A stretch of 64,000 nt of DNA from JBGPLJ01 sp963826145 (GCA_963826145.1 CAWGVW010000001.1:930001-994000), one strand, 5' to 3'. Positions 25,456 to 34,712 are shown, counted from the first letter of the stretch. Made by a program: numbers and translations. Notes: generated by a model from the letters alone, not told the origin.

Positions 25456-27044
25456 GTCTCAGGACCCGGCGAGTAGAGCGTCTTCAATTCTGCCGCGAGC
25501 CGCGGACGGTCGAATTTTCCATTCGGATTGCGGGGCAGACTGTCGCGCCACTCGATATGTTGCGGCACCATGAAATTCGGCAGGCGCTTGCGACATTCAT
25601 CCAGCAGTCCTTGTGCATCCGCAGGCGCGCCCGAAGCCGGCGCCGCGACGAGCACGATAGCCTGTCCGAGCGTTGCATGCGGTACGCCGACGGCGACGGC
25701 ATCGAGCACGAGACCCGTCTGATACACGACTTCCTCGATCTCTGTCGGGCTCACGCGGTAGCCAGAGGTCTTGATCATCTCGTCACGACGTCCCATGAAG
25801 TACAGATATCCGTCCTCGTCGGCTCGCGCGGTGTCGCCCGACCAGACCGCCATCTCTGCCAGTACGAGCCCCGGGAGCTGAGCAGGCAGGGGTTTGAATC
25901 GCTCGGCGGTCTTCACGGGATCGTTCCAGTAGCCAAGCGACACGAGCGCGCCCCGGTGAACAAGTTCCCCGGGTTCGTTCGGTTCGCAGGCTGTTCCGTC
26001 CGGCCGCAGGATCATGACTTCAGCGTTCGGAATCGCGCGACCCATCGAACCCGGACGGCGATTGATTTCTTCTGGCGGCAGATAGGTTGAACGGAAAGCC
26101 TCGGTCAGCCCATACATCAGAAAGGGACGCGTGCCCGGCAGCGCGGCCCGCAGTTTGTCGAGTGTCGCCGCCGGCATCGCGCCGCCTGAATTTGTGATGT
26201 AACGCAGGCTCGTACGCGCCTCGGCGGGCCAGACGAGATCGGCGAGTTGCAGCCAGAGTGGCGGTACGCCAGCGAGGCCGGTGATGCGCTCGCGTGCAAC
26301 CGCGACGACGACATCCTTCGCAAAGAGGTAGTCCATGAGGACGACGCTTGCGCCGGTATGGAAGGCCGTCGAGAGCTGGCTGAAACCGTAGTCGAAGCTG
26401 AAGGGCAATACCGCAAGCAACCGGTCTTCGGGGGTGTTGGCGAGATAGGAGGCGACGCTCTTCGCTCCGGTCACCATGTTCCGGTGTGACAGCACGACGC
26501 CTTTAGGCTTGCCCGTACTGCCTGATGTGTAAAAGATGGAAACGACGTCGCCGTCGATGACCCGGTGGAGAGGCTTCGAGGCGCGCTCGCCGAGAAACTC
26601 TGCCCACGCCTTGCGCGCGGGGCCGGCGCCGGTCTTCGCGGGCTTCGCTGCGCCTACCAGGACCAGCTGGTCAAGGGCCGGGCATTCGCCGAACACTGCC
26701 TCGAGGTCGTTGGCGCGTTCCACGGATGTGACCAGACCGCGAACGTCGCAGTCGCGCAGGATGTGTGCTACCTGAGCCGGCTTCAGGAGCGGGTTCACCG
26801 GTACGAAAATGCAGCCGGCAAGCGCTGCGCCGAACATCGTCACCACGGTTTCCATCTGCTTCGGGAGATAGACCGCGATGCGCTCCTGCCGGCCGATGCC
26901 CGCGGCAATTGCGCCGCGCGCGAACGCTTCGATGGCCTCAGCGAGAGCGCCGTAGGTAAGCGACTCGCCTTTCAGTCTGAGCGCGGGCGCGTCAGGCGTA
27001 CGGGCCGCCGCGCGCAACGGCAGTTCATGGAGAAGTTCGGACAT
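25452..27044 (-). CDS. acyl-CoA ligase (AMP-forming), exosortase A system-associated
   Basis: A 530-residue adenylate-forming enzyme. The frame is open to 27167, but ATG 27044 (MSELLHELPLRAAARTPDAPAL) is the natural start of the ANL fold. Motifs include YTSGSTGKPKGV for ATP phosphate, YGLTEAFRSTYL, SGDTARADEDGYLYFMGRRDEMIKTSGYRVSP for the hinge, and the C-terminal catalytic lysine in NPNGKFDR. It probably activates a carboxylate and loads it on CoA or on the nearby acyl carrier protein. No good ribosome site is seen before the start. Confidence 0.91.
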   Translation of the reverse strand: MSELLHELPLRAAARTPDAPALRLKGESLTYGALAEAIEAFARGAIAAGIGRQERIAVYLPKQMETVVTMFGAALAGCIFVPVNPLLKPAQVAHILRDCDVRGLVTSVERANDLEAVFGECPALDQLVLVGAAKPAKTGAGPARKAWAEFLGERASKPLHRVIDGDVVSIFYTSGSTGKPKGVVLSHRNMVTGAKSVASYLANTPEDRLLAVLPFSFDYGFSQLSTAFHTGASVVLMDYLFAKDVVVAVARERITGLAGVPPLWLQLADLVWPAEARTSLRYITNSGGAMPAATLDKLRAALPGTRPFLMYGLTEAFRSTYLPPEEINRRPGSMGRAIPNAEVMILRPDGTACEPNEPGELVHRGALVSLGYWNDPVKTAERFKPLPAQLPGLVLAEMAVWSGDTARADEDGYLYFMGRRDEMIKTSGYRVSPTEIEEVVYQTGLVLDAVAVGVPHATLGQAIVLVAAPASGAPADAQGLLDECRKRLPNFMVPQHIEWRDSLPRNPNGKFDRPRLAAELKTLYSPGPET

Positions 27045-27424
27045 GCGATGGGGATGGGTGATGACAGTCGACAGTCGATGAGGGCGGCAATTATGCCGAA
27101 GGGACCCCGCCGAGTGCGCCCACCAGCGTGGATTCTGTGATACGAGTTGCGTCCGGCCGGATCGCAAAGCGACCTCGAAACGCTCGCGTATTAATACTCT
27201 AACATATTGTTTTACAAAGGCTTACAGCTGGCGTACCCTGACGCCGCAGCGAATGACGAAAGAGTGATGCAGGCACAGCAACGCAATCGGCCGGTCGCGC
27301 ATAATGCGCGCCGCTGGGAGTGGCCGGGTGCTGGAGCTGCAGAGACCGCGGGCAATGTCCGAGAGCGAGGGGAGCGATCAGGAGAGGCCCGGCCAAGCGA
27401 ACAACGGGCCCTCGCGTGGTGACT
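27045..27424. other. divergent intergenic region, AT-rich core
   Basis: About 380 bp between the divergent acyl-CoA ligase and glycosyltransferase 2 genes. An AT-rich patch at about 27188-27225 (TATTAATACTCTAACATATTG) stands out from the GC-rich surroundings and could hold promoter elements for either strand. No -35/-10 pair with convincing spacing was found and no RNA gene or repeat is visible. Open frames here are short and lack coding character. Confidence 0.5.
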
Positions 27425-28348
27425 ATGACCCAGAACCATCGGCCGCCGCCGACACAGGCCACACCGCGCGTGTCGATTGGGATGCCGGTCTATAACGGCG
27501 AGCGCTGGCTCGACGCAACCATCGATTCACTGCGACGGCAGACATTTGCGGACTTCGAACTCATCATCTCCGATAACGCCTCCGAGGATCGTTCGGGGGA
27601 GATCTGCCGGCGCCATGCGGCCGAGGACGGCCGGATCCGCTATCTGCGCCAGCCGACCAATATCGGAGCGAACCGCAATTACCTCGCCGTGCTTCACGAG
27701 GCGCGCGCGCCCTATTTCAAATGGGCGTCGTCGAACGACCTGTGCGCGCCCGAGTTCGTCGAACGATGCGTGAGTCTCCTCGATCGGCGGCCGGATGCGG
27801 TCCTCGCCTGTCCGCGTACGGGACTGTTCACGCAGGGCGTCGCGGACGCGATCGCCTACGAGTACGACATCGAGGTCGAGGACGACGATCCGGCGCTGCG
27901 TTTCGTGCAGGTGCTGCAGCGCATGCGCCTCAACAATTCCTTCAACGGAGTGCTGCGAACGGCGGCTCTGCGCCGCGCTTTGCCGATGGGAACGTTCTGG
28001 GCAGCCGACGTCGTGCTGATGGCGGAGCTTGCGCTCATCGGCAAGCACGCTCTGTTGCCCGAACGCCTGTTCTTCCGCCGCATGTCGGCCGAGAGCGCGA
28101 CGAGCCTGCGCGGCCGCGACGCGGTCGAACGGCACTTCGAACCGAGCGTGCGCCGGCCGCTCCTCTGGCAGCATTGGAAGTATCATCTGCACCTTGTCAG
28201 GGTCGCTTTGCGATCCGCCCCGGGCGCGATACAGCGGTTGCGCGCGGCGGCCTTTGCGATGCGCCTCATGATCTGGGCGAGGAACGATCTCGGCGGCGAT
28301 GTCGTACAAGCGATGCGGCGGCTGGCGCCCGCAAGACGCATCGAGTGA
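27425..28348 (+). CDS. glycosyltransferase family 2
   Basis: A 307-residue GT-A enzyme. ATG 27425 leads into RVSIGMPVYNGERWLDATIDSLRRQTFADFELIISDNASEDRSG, the standard GT2 nucleotide-binding opening. FKWASSNDLCAPEFVE takes the place of the usual DxD region, reading SND. The C-terminal third is helical and basic and may touch the membrane. It is the first gene of a + strand module concerned with sugar modification. Confidence 0.88.
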   Translation: MTQNHRPPPTQATPRVSIGMPVYNGERWLDATIDSLRRQTFADFELIISDNASEDRSGEICRRHAAEDGRIRYLRQPTNIGANRNYLAVLHEARAPYFKWASSNDLCAPEFVERCVSLLDRRPDAVLACPRTGLFTQGVADAIAYEYDIEVEDDDPALRFVQVLQRMRLNNSFNGVLRTAALRRALPMGTFWAADVVLMAELALIGKHALLPERLFFRRMSAESATSLRGRDAVERHFEPSVRRPLLWQHWKYHLHLVRVALRSAPGAIQRLRAAAFAMRLMIWARNDLGGDVVQAMRRLAPARRIE

Positions 28349-28397
28349 TGTCGTCGCTGCCAACAGTCTTCGATTCGAGCAACGGGTGAGGCAACAG

Positions 28398-29672
28398 ATG
28401 TCAGCAAGTGCATCGAATGTAGCGCGTGAAATGCCCGCGGCGGGCGCCAAGTGCCGCTTCTGCGGCACCGACCTCGAGCGGACCTTCGTCGATCTCGGCA
28501 TGTCGCCGCTGTGCCAGACGCACATCGAGCCGCACCAGCTGAATCACATGGAGCGCTTCTATCCGCTGCATGTATGGGTCTGCCACAAATGCTTCCTGGC
28601 GCAGCTCGAGCAGTACGTTGCCCCCGACGATATCTTTTCCGACTACGCCTACTTCTCGTCCTATTCCGACAGCTGGATCGAGCACGCGCGCCGCTATGCG
28701 GAGGCGATGTGCCAGCGCTTCGGGTTCAACGACAAGTCCCTCGTCATGGAAATTGCAAGCAACGACGGCTATCTCCTGCAGCATTTCCTCGCGCGCGGCG
28801 TTCCGTGCCGAGGCATCGAGCCCGCGGCGAATGTCGCCGCCGTCGCCGTGGAACGCGGCATCCCGACGACGGTGAAATTCTTCGGGCGCAAGACGGCGGC
28901 CGAGGTTGCAGCCGAGCACGGCCGTGCGAATCTGCTCCTCGGCAACAACGTGCTGGCGCACGTGCCGGACATCAACGACTTCGTCGGCGGCATGAAGGTG
29001 CTGCTAGCCGAGCGGGGCGTGATCACGATGGAGTTTCCGCATCTCCTGCGCCTCATCGACGAAAACCAGTTCGACACCATTTATCACGAGCACTTCTCGT
29101 ATCTCTCGTTCGGCACGGTGGAGCGCATCTTCGCGCACCACGGGCTGTGCCTGTTCGACGTCGAGGAACTGCCGACGCACGGCGGGTCGCTCCGCATTTT
29201 TGGCCGGCACATGGACGACACCGCCAAGATCGTCACCACGGCGGTCGCGGAAATGAAGCGCAAGGAAGAGGCCTTCGGCCTGTACTCGATGGCAGGCTAC
29301 ACGGGCTTTGCGCAGCGTGTGCGCGAGACCAAGAACAATCTCCTCAAGTTCCTGATCGAAGCGCGCTCGCAAGGCAAGTCGATCGTCGGCTACGGCGCGC
29401 CGGGCAAGGGCAATACACTGCTCAACTACTGCGGCATCCGCACGGACTACCTCGACTACACGGTGGATCGCAGCCCGCACAAGCAGGGTCGCTACACGCC
29501 GGGAACTCACATTCCGATTCTGGCGCCGGAAAAGATCCGCGAGACGCGGCCGGACTATGTGCTGATCCTGCCCTGGAACCTCAAGCGCGAGATCAGCGAA
29601 TCGAACGCCTACATCCGGGAATGGGGCGGGCGCTTCGTCGTTCCGATTCCCTCCGTCGAGGTCCTGCCCTGA
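28398..29672 (+). CDS. SAM-dependent C-methyltransferase with zinc-binding domain
   Basis: A 424-residue protein in three parts. An N-terminal zinc-binding domain uses CRFCG and VCHKCF. A Rossmann methyltransferase follows with VMEIASNDGYLLQHF and FDTIYHEHFSYLS. The C-terminal domain has GYGAPGKGNTLLNYCGI and DYVLILPWNLK. This is the organisation of deoxysugar C-methyltransferases such as TylC3/NovU. GTGAGG sits six bases before ATG 28398. It overlaps the DUF4910 gene by one base. It probably makes a branched sugar from a nucleotide-keto-sugar; the exact sugar is unknown. Confidence 0.9.
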   Translation: MSASASNVAREMPAAGAKCRFCGTDLERTFVDLGMSPLCQTHIEPHQLNHMERFYPLHVWVCHKCFLAQLEQYVAPDDIFSDYAYFSSYSDSWIEHARRYAEAMCQRFGFNDKSLVMEIASNDGYLLQHFLARGVPCRGIEPAANVAAVAVERGIPTTVKFFGRKTAAEVAAEHGRANLLLGNNVLAHVPDINDFVGGMKVLLAERGVITMEFPHLLRLIDENQFDTIYHEHFSYLSFGTVERIFAHHGLCLFDVEELPTHGGSLRIFGRHMDDTAKIVTTAVAEMKRKEEAFGLYSMAGYTGFAQRVRETKNNLLKFLIEARSQGKSIVGYGAPGKGNTLLNYCGIRTDYLDYTVDRSPHKQGRYTPGTHIPILAPEKIRETRPDYVLILPWNLKREISESNAYIREWGGRFVVPIPSVEVLP

Positions 29673-31012
29673 TGCATGCCGCGGCTCGCCCTGAGTTCGC
29701 GATCCGCGACCTGCTGCACAGCCGCCGTGACGCGGCGGTCGGCACGCGGGCGCACGATCTCATCCGCGAGCTGTATCCCATCTGCCGAAGCCTCACGGGC
29801 GACGGAGTCCGGGAAAGCCTGAAGCTTCTGAAGAAGATCATTCCACTCGACATTCACGAGGTGCCGAGCGGCACCCGTGCGTTCGACTGGGTCGTGCCGA
29901 AGGAATGGAACATCCGCGACGCATACGTCAAGAACGCGCGCGGCGAGCGCGTCATCGATTTTCATCGTTCGAATCTGCACGTCACCGGCTACAGCGTGCC
30001 CGTGCGCGCCCGCATGAGCCTTGCCGAGCTCAAGCCGCGGCTTTATTCCCTGCCGGAAAAGCCCGACGTCGTGCCGCTGCGTACCTCTTATTTTCGCGAG
30101 GACTGGGGATTCTCGATCGCGCATCGCGATCTCGAAAAGCTGACGGAAGGCGAGTACGAGGTATGCATCGACTCGACGCTTGCCGACGGCAGCCTCAGCT
30201 ACGGTGAATGCTTCCTGCCGGGCGAAACCGCCGATGAAGTCCTGGTGTCGACGCACATCTGCCATCCTTCGCTCTGCAACGACAATCTCTCCGGCGTGGC
30301 GCTGGCGGTGGAGCTCGCGCGCGCGCTCGGACTATGTCAGCGACGCTACGCGTATCGCTTTCTCTTCATTCCGGCGCAAATCGGCTCGATCGTCTGGCTG
30401 AGCCGCAACGAAAGGAATCTCGGCCGGATCAAGCACGGCCTCGTGCTGGTGGCTGTGGGCGATGCGGGCAATCCGAGCTACAAGCGCAGCCGTCGTGGCA
30501 ACGCAGAGATCGACCGCGCGGTGGTCCACGTGCTGCGCCAGCAGGGCTTCGAAGGACGGGTGCGTGACTTCTTTCCGCACGGCAATGACGAACGGCAGTT
30601 CTGCTCGCCGGGATTCAATCTGCCGGTCGGGAGCTTCATGCGCACACCCTGCGGCACCTTCCCCGAATATCACACGTCCGCGGACAACCTCGACTTTGTC
30701 CGTCCGGCGGCGCTCGCCGATTCCTTCGATCAGTGCATCTCAGTCTTCGAAATTCTCGAGCACAACCGCCGCTATCTCAATCTCAATCCGAAGTGCGAGC
30801 CCCAGCTCGGCAAGCGCGGGCTCTACCGTCTGACGGGCGACGTGCACGGCGGCGGCAAGGTCAAGGAGATGCCCATGCTCTGGGTCCTCAACCTCTCCGA
30901 TGGCGAGCATTCGCTGCTCGACATCGCCGAGCGCTCGGGACTCGCATTCGGCGACATCCTCGCCGCGGCCCGCGCGCTCGTTGAGTGCGATCTCCTGAAG
31001 GAGATTCCGTGA
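29672..31012 (+). CDS. DUF4910 aminopeptidase-like protein
   Basis: A 446-residue protein starting at ATG 29672, which shares a base with the upstream TGA; the longer open frame overlaps the methyltransferase and is discarded. STHICHPSLCNDNLSG is the M28-like metal-binding signature of this family, and LYPICRSLTGDGVRESL is its conserved opening. FPHGNDERQF and FPEYHTSADN give further likely metal ligands. The C-terminal 80 residues look like a winged-helix-type domain. Members sit in polysaccharide clusters beside C-methyltransferases and PIG-L enzymes, as here. The reaction is unknown; an amidase acting on an acylated amino-sugar is one possibility. Confidence 0.88.
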   Translation: MHAAARPEFAIRDLLHSRRDAAVGTRAHDLIRELYPICRSLTGDGVRESLKLLKKIIPLDIHEVPSGTRAFDWVVPKEWNIRDAYVKNARGERVIDFHRSNLHVTGYSVPVRARMSLAELKPRLYSLPEKPDVVPLRTSYFREDWGFSIAHRDLEKLTEGEYEVCIDSTLADGSLSYGECFLPGETADEVLVSTHICHPSLCNDNLSGVALAVELARALGLCQRRYAYRFLFIPAQIGSIVWLSRNERNLGRIKHGLVLVAVGDAGNPSYKRSRRGNAEIDRAVVHVLRQQGFEGRVRDFFPHGNDERQFCSPGFNLPVGSFMRTPCGTFPEYHTSADNLDFVRPAALADSFDQCISVFEILEHNRRYLNLNPKCEPQLGKRGLYRLTGDVHGGGKVKEMPMLWVLNLSDGEHSLLDIAERSGLAFGDILAAARALVECDLLKEIP

Positions 31013-31040
31013 GCGCGTTCGCGCAGCACAGGAATGCGTG

Positions 31041-31694
31041 ATGCTTTCGGTGCCGGCATTGGGCGCTTCCGTTCGCGAGGTCCTGTGTCTCGCGGCGCAT
31101 TGCGACGACCTCGAGATCGGTTGTGGCGGACTCATCGCGAGCCTGCGCGCGGCGCGGCCCGACGTACGTATCACCGCGGTGATGCTGAGTTCCGACGAAG
31201 CGCGTCAGCGCGAATGTGAATCCGCCCTTGCGAGGCTTGCGGGCGGAGGCGCGGGACTCGATCTCAGGTTCTACCGGTTCCGCGATAGCTACTTTCCGGC
31301 GGACTGGGCCGGGGTGAAGGAAACGATCTCGGCGTTACGCACCACCTGCCGCCCGGATCTCGTGCTCACGCATTGGGAAGGGGACAGGCACCAGGACCAT
31401 CGCATCGTCTCCGAGCTCACCTGGAACGCATTCCGCGACCACTGGATCCTCGAATACGAGATACCCAAGTGGGACGGCGATCTCGGCCGGCCGTCGATGT
31501 TTCTGCCGCTTGCGGCGGATATTGCCGACCGCAAGATTGCCGCGCTGATGGAAAGCTTCGCGTCGCAGCTCGGTAAGCCCTGGTTCACGGCCGACACGTT
31601 TCGGGGGCTGATGCGCCTGCGCGGGCTCGAGTGCCGTGCGCCAAGCGGCTTTGCGGAGGCGTTTTACGCCCGCAAGACGCTGCTCGGATTTTGA
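31041..31694 (+). CDS. PIG-L (LmbE) family deacetylase
   Basis: A 217-residue protein with AAHCDDLEIGCGG, the AHxDD zinc motif, and HWEGDRHQDH, the second zinc site (HxxH). AGGA lies seven bases before ATG 31041; GTG 31038 is an alternative. The family removes acetyl or similar groups from N-acyl sugars or lipid-linked sugars. It follows the DUF4910 gene with a 28-base gap and probably acts in the same sugar-modifying pathway. Confidence 0.9.
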   Translation: MLSVPALGASVREVLCLAAHCDDLEIGCGGLIASLRAARPDVRITAVMLSSDEARQRECESALARLAGGGAGLDLRFYRFRDSYFPADWAGVKETISALRTTCRPDLVLTHWEGDRHQDHRIVSELTWNAFRDHWILEYEIPKWDGDLGRPSMFLPLAADIADRKIAALMESFASQLGKPWFTADTFRGLMRLRGLECRAPSGFAEAFYARKTLLGF

Positions 31695-31808
31695 GTGCGG
31701 GTCGCGCAAATCGAGGGATGCTTCACGCCGCACGCCCGCGTGCGGTCCTAGAGTCTAGACTGCGGCGATAGCGGAGCGCTGCCGCTCGCTTGCGACATGG
31801 GGAGAGTG

Positions 31809-32840
31809 ATGAAGATTCTGGTTACAGGTTCGGACGGCTACATCGGTTCGCGACTCTCGCCCATTCTGCTCGCGGCGGGACACGACGTGACCGGGCTCGA
31901 CAGCGGCCTCTACCGCGACGGCTGGCTCTACACGACGCGCAGCGTTCGGGTCGTGCAGCCGACGCTCAACATCGACCTGCGCGATGCGATGCCCGCGGAC
32001 TTCGAAGGCTTCGATGCCGTCGTGCATCTCGCAGAGCTCTCGAACGATCCGCTCGGGCAAAACGACCCCAAGGTCACCGAGGCGATCAATTTCGAAGGCT
32101 CGGCGCGGCTCGCGCGCATCGCGAAGGAGGCGGGCGTTCGCCGCTTCGTCTATGCCTCATCCTGCAGTGTCTACGGCATGGCGACCGAGGAATGGGTCGA
32201 CGAAACCTCCGCGACCAATCCGCAGACCGCCTATGCGCGCTGCAAGGTGATGGTCGAGAACGCGCTTCGTCCCATGGCATCGTCCGATTTTTGCGTCACG
32301 TTCCTGCGTAATGCCACGGCATATGGCGCCTCGCCGCGGTTGCGCTTTGACATCGTGCTGAACGATCTGTGCGCAGTCGCCTGGACTTCAAAGCGCATCG
32401 TGATGACGAGCGACGGCACGCCCTGGCGGCCGATTGTGCACGTCGAGGATATCTGCCAGGCAATCACCTGCGCGCTCGATTCACCGGTCGGGCGGGTGAA
32501 CGGCGAGGTGATGAACGTCGGCGGCGACGAGGAGAACTACCGCATCCGCGACCTCGCGACGATCGTCGCCGAGACCTTTCCCGGCTGCGAAGTCACGGTC
32601 GGCTCGAGCGCGGGCGACAACCGCAGCTACCGTGTTTCCTTCAAGAAGATCCGCGAGCGCATGCCGGCCTTTCGCACGCAGTGGAATGCGCGGCGCGGGG
32701 CGCAGGAGCTTTACGAGCTCTTCAAGCGCATCGACATGCCGCAGGACATCTACAAATTCCGCGCGTTCACGCGCCTGAAGCAGCTGCAGTACCTCATCCG
32801 CACGGGCCAGGTGGATGCGGATCTGCGCTGGAAATACTGA
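31809..32840 (+). CDS. NAD-dependent sugar epimerase/dehydratase (extended SDR)
   Basis: A 343-residue extended short-chain dehydrogenase. VTGSDGYIGS is the NAD-binding glycine motif; SSCSVYG and YARCK give the catalytic Ser/Tyr/Lys set, and WRPIVHVEDICQAI is the substrate-domain signature. Start at ATG 31809 behind GGGGAG; ATG 31797 is possible. The preceding 114 bp contains a seven-pair hairpin at 31728-31745 with no T-run. Together with the cytidylyltransferase-like gene 18 bases downstream it suggests synthesis of a modified nucleotide sugar. Confidence 0.9.
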   Translation: MKILVTGSDGYIGSRLSPILLAAGHDVTGLDSGLYRDGWLYTTRSVRVVQPTLNIDLRDAMPADFEGFDAVVHLAELSNDPLGQNDPKVTEAINFEGSARLARIAKEAGVRRFVYASSCSVYGMATEEWVDETSATNPQTAYARCKVMVENALRPMASSDFCVTFLRNATAYGASPRLRFDIVLNDLCAVAWTSKRIVMTSDGTPWRPIVHVEDICQAITCALDSPVGRVNGEVMNVGGDEENYRIRDLATIVAETFPGCEVTVGSSAGDNRSYRVSFKKIRERMPAFRTQWNARRGAQELYELFKRIDMPQDIYKFRAFTRLKQLQYLIRTGQVDADLRWKY

Positions 32841-32858
32841 CAAGGACAACGTGACACC

Positions 32859-33641
32859 ATGAAGGTCGTACTCTTCTGCGGCGGACTCGGCACGCGCCTG
32901 CGCGAGCACTCCGACACCATCCCGAAACCGCTCGTGAACATCGGCTACCGCCCGATCCTGTGGCACCTGATGCGCTATTACGCGCACTTCGGCCACACGG
33001 AGTTCATCCTGGCGCTAGGCTATCGCGGCGACATGGTGCGCAAGTATTTCCTCGAATACGACGACTGCATGTCGAACGACTTCACGCTGGAAGCCGGCGG
33101 CGAGAAGACGCTCCATTCGCGCGACATGGACAACTGGCGCATCACTTTCGTCGACACCGGCCTGCATGCGAATATCGGGCAGCGGCTCCTGCGCGTGCGC
33201 GAGTATGTGGACAAGGACGAAGCGTTCCTTGCGAACTATGCCGATGGCCTCTCGGACTTGCCGCTCGATGAACTCATCGATGACTTCCGCAAGAAGCGCG
33301 TCGTCGCGACACTTGCCTCCGTGCGCTCCTGGCACAGCTTCCACGCCGTGCAGTCCTCGCCGGACGGATATGTCACTGCCATGGGACCGTGGCGGAACGA
33401 TGAGTTCATGATCAATGGCGGGTTCTTTGCGCTGCGCCGGGAGATATTCGATTACATCGAGGAAGGCGACGAACTCGTCGAGAAACCCTTCGAGCGGCTG
33501 CGCGAGAAGAAGCTCCTCTCGACCTACCGCTACACCGGCTTCTGGCAGTCCATGGACACTTTCAAGGACAAGATCGCCTTCGACCGTATGGAGGCGAAGG
33601 GCGAGTGCCCCTGGATGATCTGGAAACACCCGAAGAGCTGA
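32859..33641 (+). CDS. sugar-1-phosphate nucleotidyltransferase (glucose-1-phosphate cytidylyltransferase-like)
   Basis: A 260-residue enzyme of the nucleotidyltransferase fold. VVLFCGGLGTRLREHSDTIPKPLVNIG is the nucleotide-binding signature; NYADGLSDLPL carries the metal-binding Asp and FMINGGFFAL and GFWQSMDT are typical of the RfbF-like cytidylyltransferases. It should activate a hexose-1-phosphate, most likely with CTP, for the epimerase and C-methyltransferase upstream. The nucleotide preference is inferred from family resemblance only. Confidence 0.88.
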   Translation: MKVVLFCGGLGTRLREHSDTIPKPLVNIGYRPILWHLMRYYAHFGHTEFILALGYRGDMVRKYFLEYDDCMSNDFTLEAGGEKTLHSRDMDNWRITFVDTGLHANIGQRLLRVREYVDKDEAFLANYADGLSDLPLDELIDDFRKKRVVATLASVRSWHSFHAVQSSPDGYVTAMGPWRNDEFMINGGFFALRREIFDYIEEGDELVEKPFERLREKKLLSTYRYTGFWQSMDTFKDKIAFDRMEAKGECPWMIWKHPKS

Positions 33642-33647
33642 GAGCGC

Positions 33648-34712
33648 ATGGGATACCAGCTCATGGTGGGCGACCTCGTCGAGGTGCGCTCGCGCGAGGA
33701 AATCCTGGCGACCCTCGATGAGGCGGGCTGCATCGACCGCATGCCCTTCATGCCGGAGATGTTGAAGTACTGTGGCCGGCGCTTTCGCGTTTCGGCCGTC
33801 GCACACAAGACTTGCGATTCGGCACACAAGACCGGTGGCCGGCGCCTGAAGGATGCCGTGCACCTGGAAGAACTGCGTTGCGACGGCGCGGCGCACGGCG
33901 GCTGCCAGGCGACGTGTCTCATTTTCTGGAAGACGGCGTGGCTGCGTAAAGTCGATCGCAATCAAGCGGCGGGGCAGTCCACGCGGATGGCCGGCCTTTC
34001 CGAGGACCGGTTGCACGCCGCAACCCAGAGGATCGATTCCGCGAACGGCAATATCGTCTATACCTGCCAGGCTACTCAGCTCTATTACGCAACCACGCTG
34101 CAGAAATGGTGGGACTTTCGGCAGTTCTGGCGCGATATCCGGACAGGTAACGTCACCGTCAGACGGGCGTTGCGCGTGCTGACCGTGGCCGCCGCGCGCT
34201 CATTGACGAGCAGCGGATTTGCTCATCGCGCCGCCTTCTGGTTTTACGATCGTGTGCACCGGCTGGTGAATGGTTGGCCGGCGCCGCACGGGAGCGGCGT
34301 GCTGCCGCTCGGCAAGCCGACTCCCGAGTGCCATCTCGATCTCAAAGTGGGTGAAGCGGTGCGTGTCCGGTCGCACGAGGCAATCAAGCAGACGCTCAAC
34401 ACCGGCAACCGCAATCGCGGCATGTGGTTCGATCACGAAATGGTCAAGTTCTGCGGCAAGCAATACGAAGTCAGCGGCCGTGTCGACCGGATCATCGACG
34501 AAGTCACCGGCCAGATGCTGGTCATGAAGCAGCCCTGCGTCGTGCTGAAGGGCGTCTACTGCACGGCGGAGTACACGGGTGGAAGGCTCATGTGCCGGCG
34601 CGCCGTCACGACATACTGGCGCGAAAACTGGCTGGAACGGACTCAGGCGGCCGGTGCGGCGGCAGACGCTTTGGAGCCGCGGATCAGCGCGACGAATACC
34701 CCGACCCGCTGA
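33648..34712 (+). CDS. unknown protein with internally duplicated Cys-containing domain
   Basis: A 354-residue protein not recognised as a named family. The N-terminal (about 5-105) and C-terminal (about 232-338) parts are copies of one another. Each has VG-x-x-V-x-VRS-x-E-I followed by a (M/V)xKxCG(K/R) core: MLKYCGRRFRVS in one, MVKFCGKQYEVS in the other. Further on are paired cysteines (GGCQATC; VYCTAEYTGG-x-MC) and a W-x(3-4)-W end (FWKTAWL; YWRENWL). A basic, helical linker joins them. The cysteine pattern suggests metal binding, but this is inference. It follows the cytidylyltransferase by six bases, and its last 70 bases overlap the convergent flippase gene. Confidence 0.75.
   Translation: MGYQLMVGDLVEVRSREEILATLDEAGCIDRMPFMPEMLKYCGRRFRVSAVAHKTCDSAHKTGGRRLKDAVHLEELRCDGAAHGGCQATCLIFWKTAWLRKVDRNQAAGQSTRMAGLSEDRLHAATQRIDSANGNIVYTCQATQLYYATTLQKWWDFRQFWRDIRTGNVTVRRALRVLTVAAARSLTSSGFAHRAAFWFYDRVHRLVNGWPAPHGSGVLPLGKPTPECHLDLKVGEAVRVRSHEAIKQTLNTGNRNRGMWFDHEMVKFCGKQYEVSGRVDRIIDEVTGQMLVMKQPCVVLKGVYCTAEYTGGRLMCRRAVTTYWRENWLERTQAAGAAADALEPRISATNTPTR

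Noticed and set aside
28451..29671. Upstream extension of the DUF4910 frame over the methyltransferase
   Set aside because: The extension is Arg/Ala-rich shadow sequence; the conserved protein begins at ATG 29672.
31728..31745. Hairpin CCGCACG-CCCG-CGTGCGG as a terminator before the epimerase gene
   Set aside because: No T-run follows and the neighbouring genes look like one functional set.
31780..31797. TGCC-N10-GACA as an activator site before the epimerase gene
   Set aside because: One-mismatch matches are expected many times by chance, it overlaps a possible start codon and there is no sigma-54 promoter beside it.
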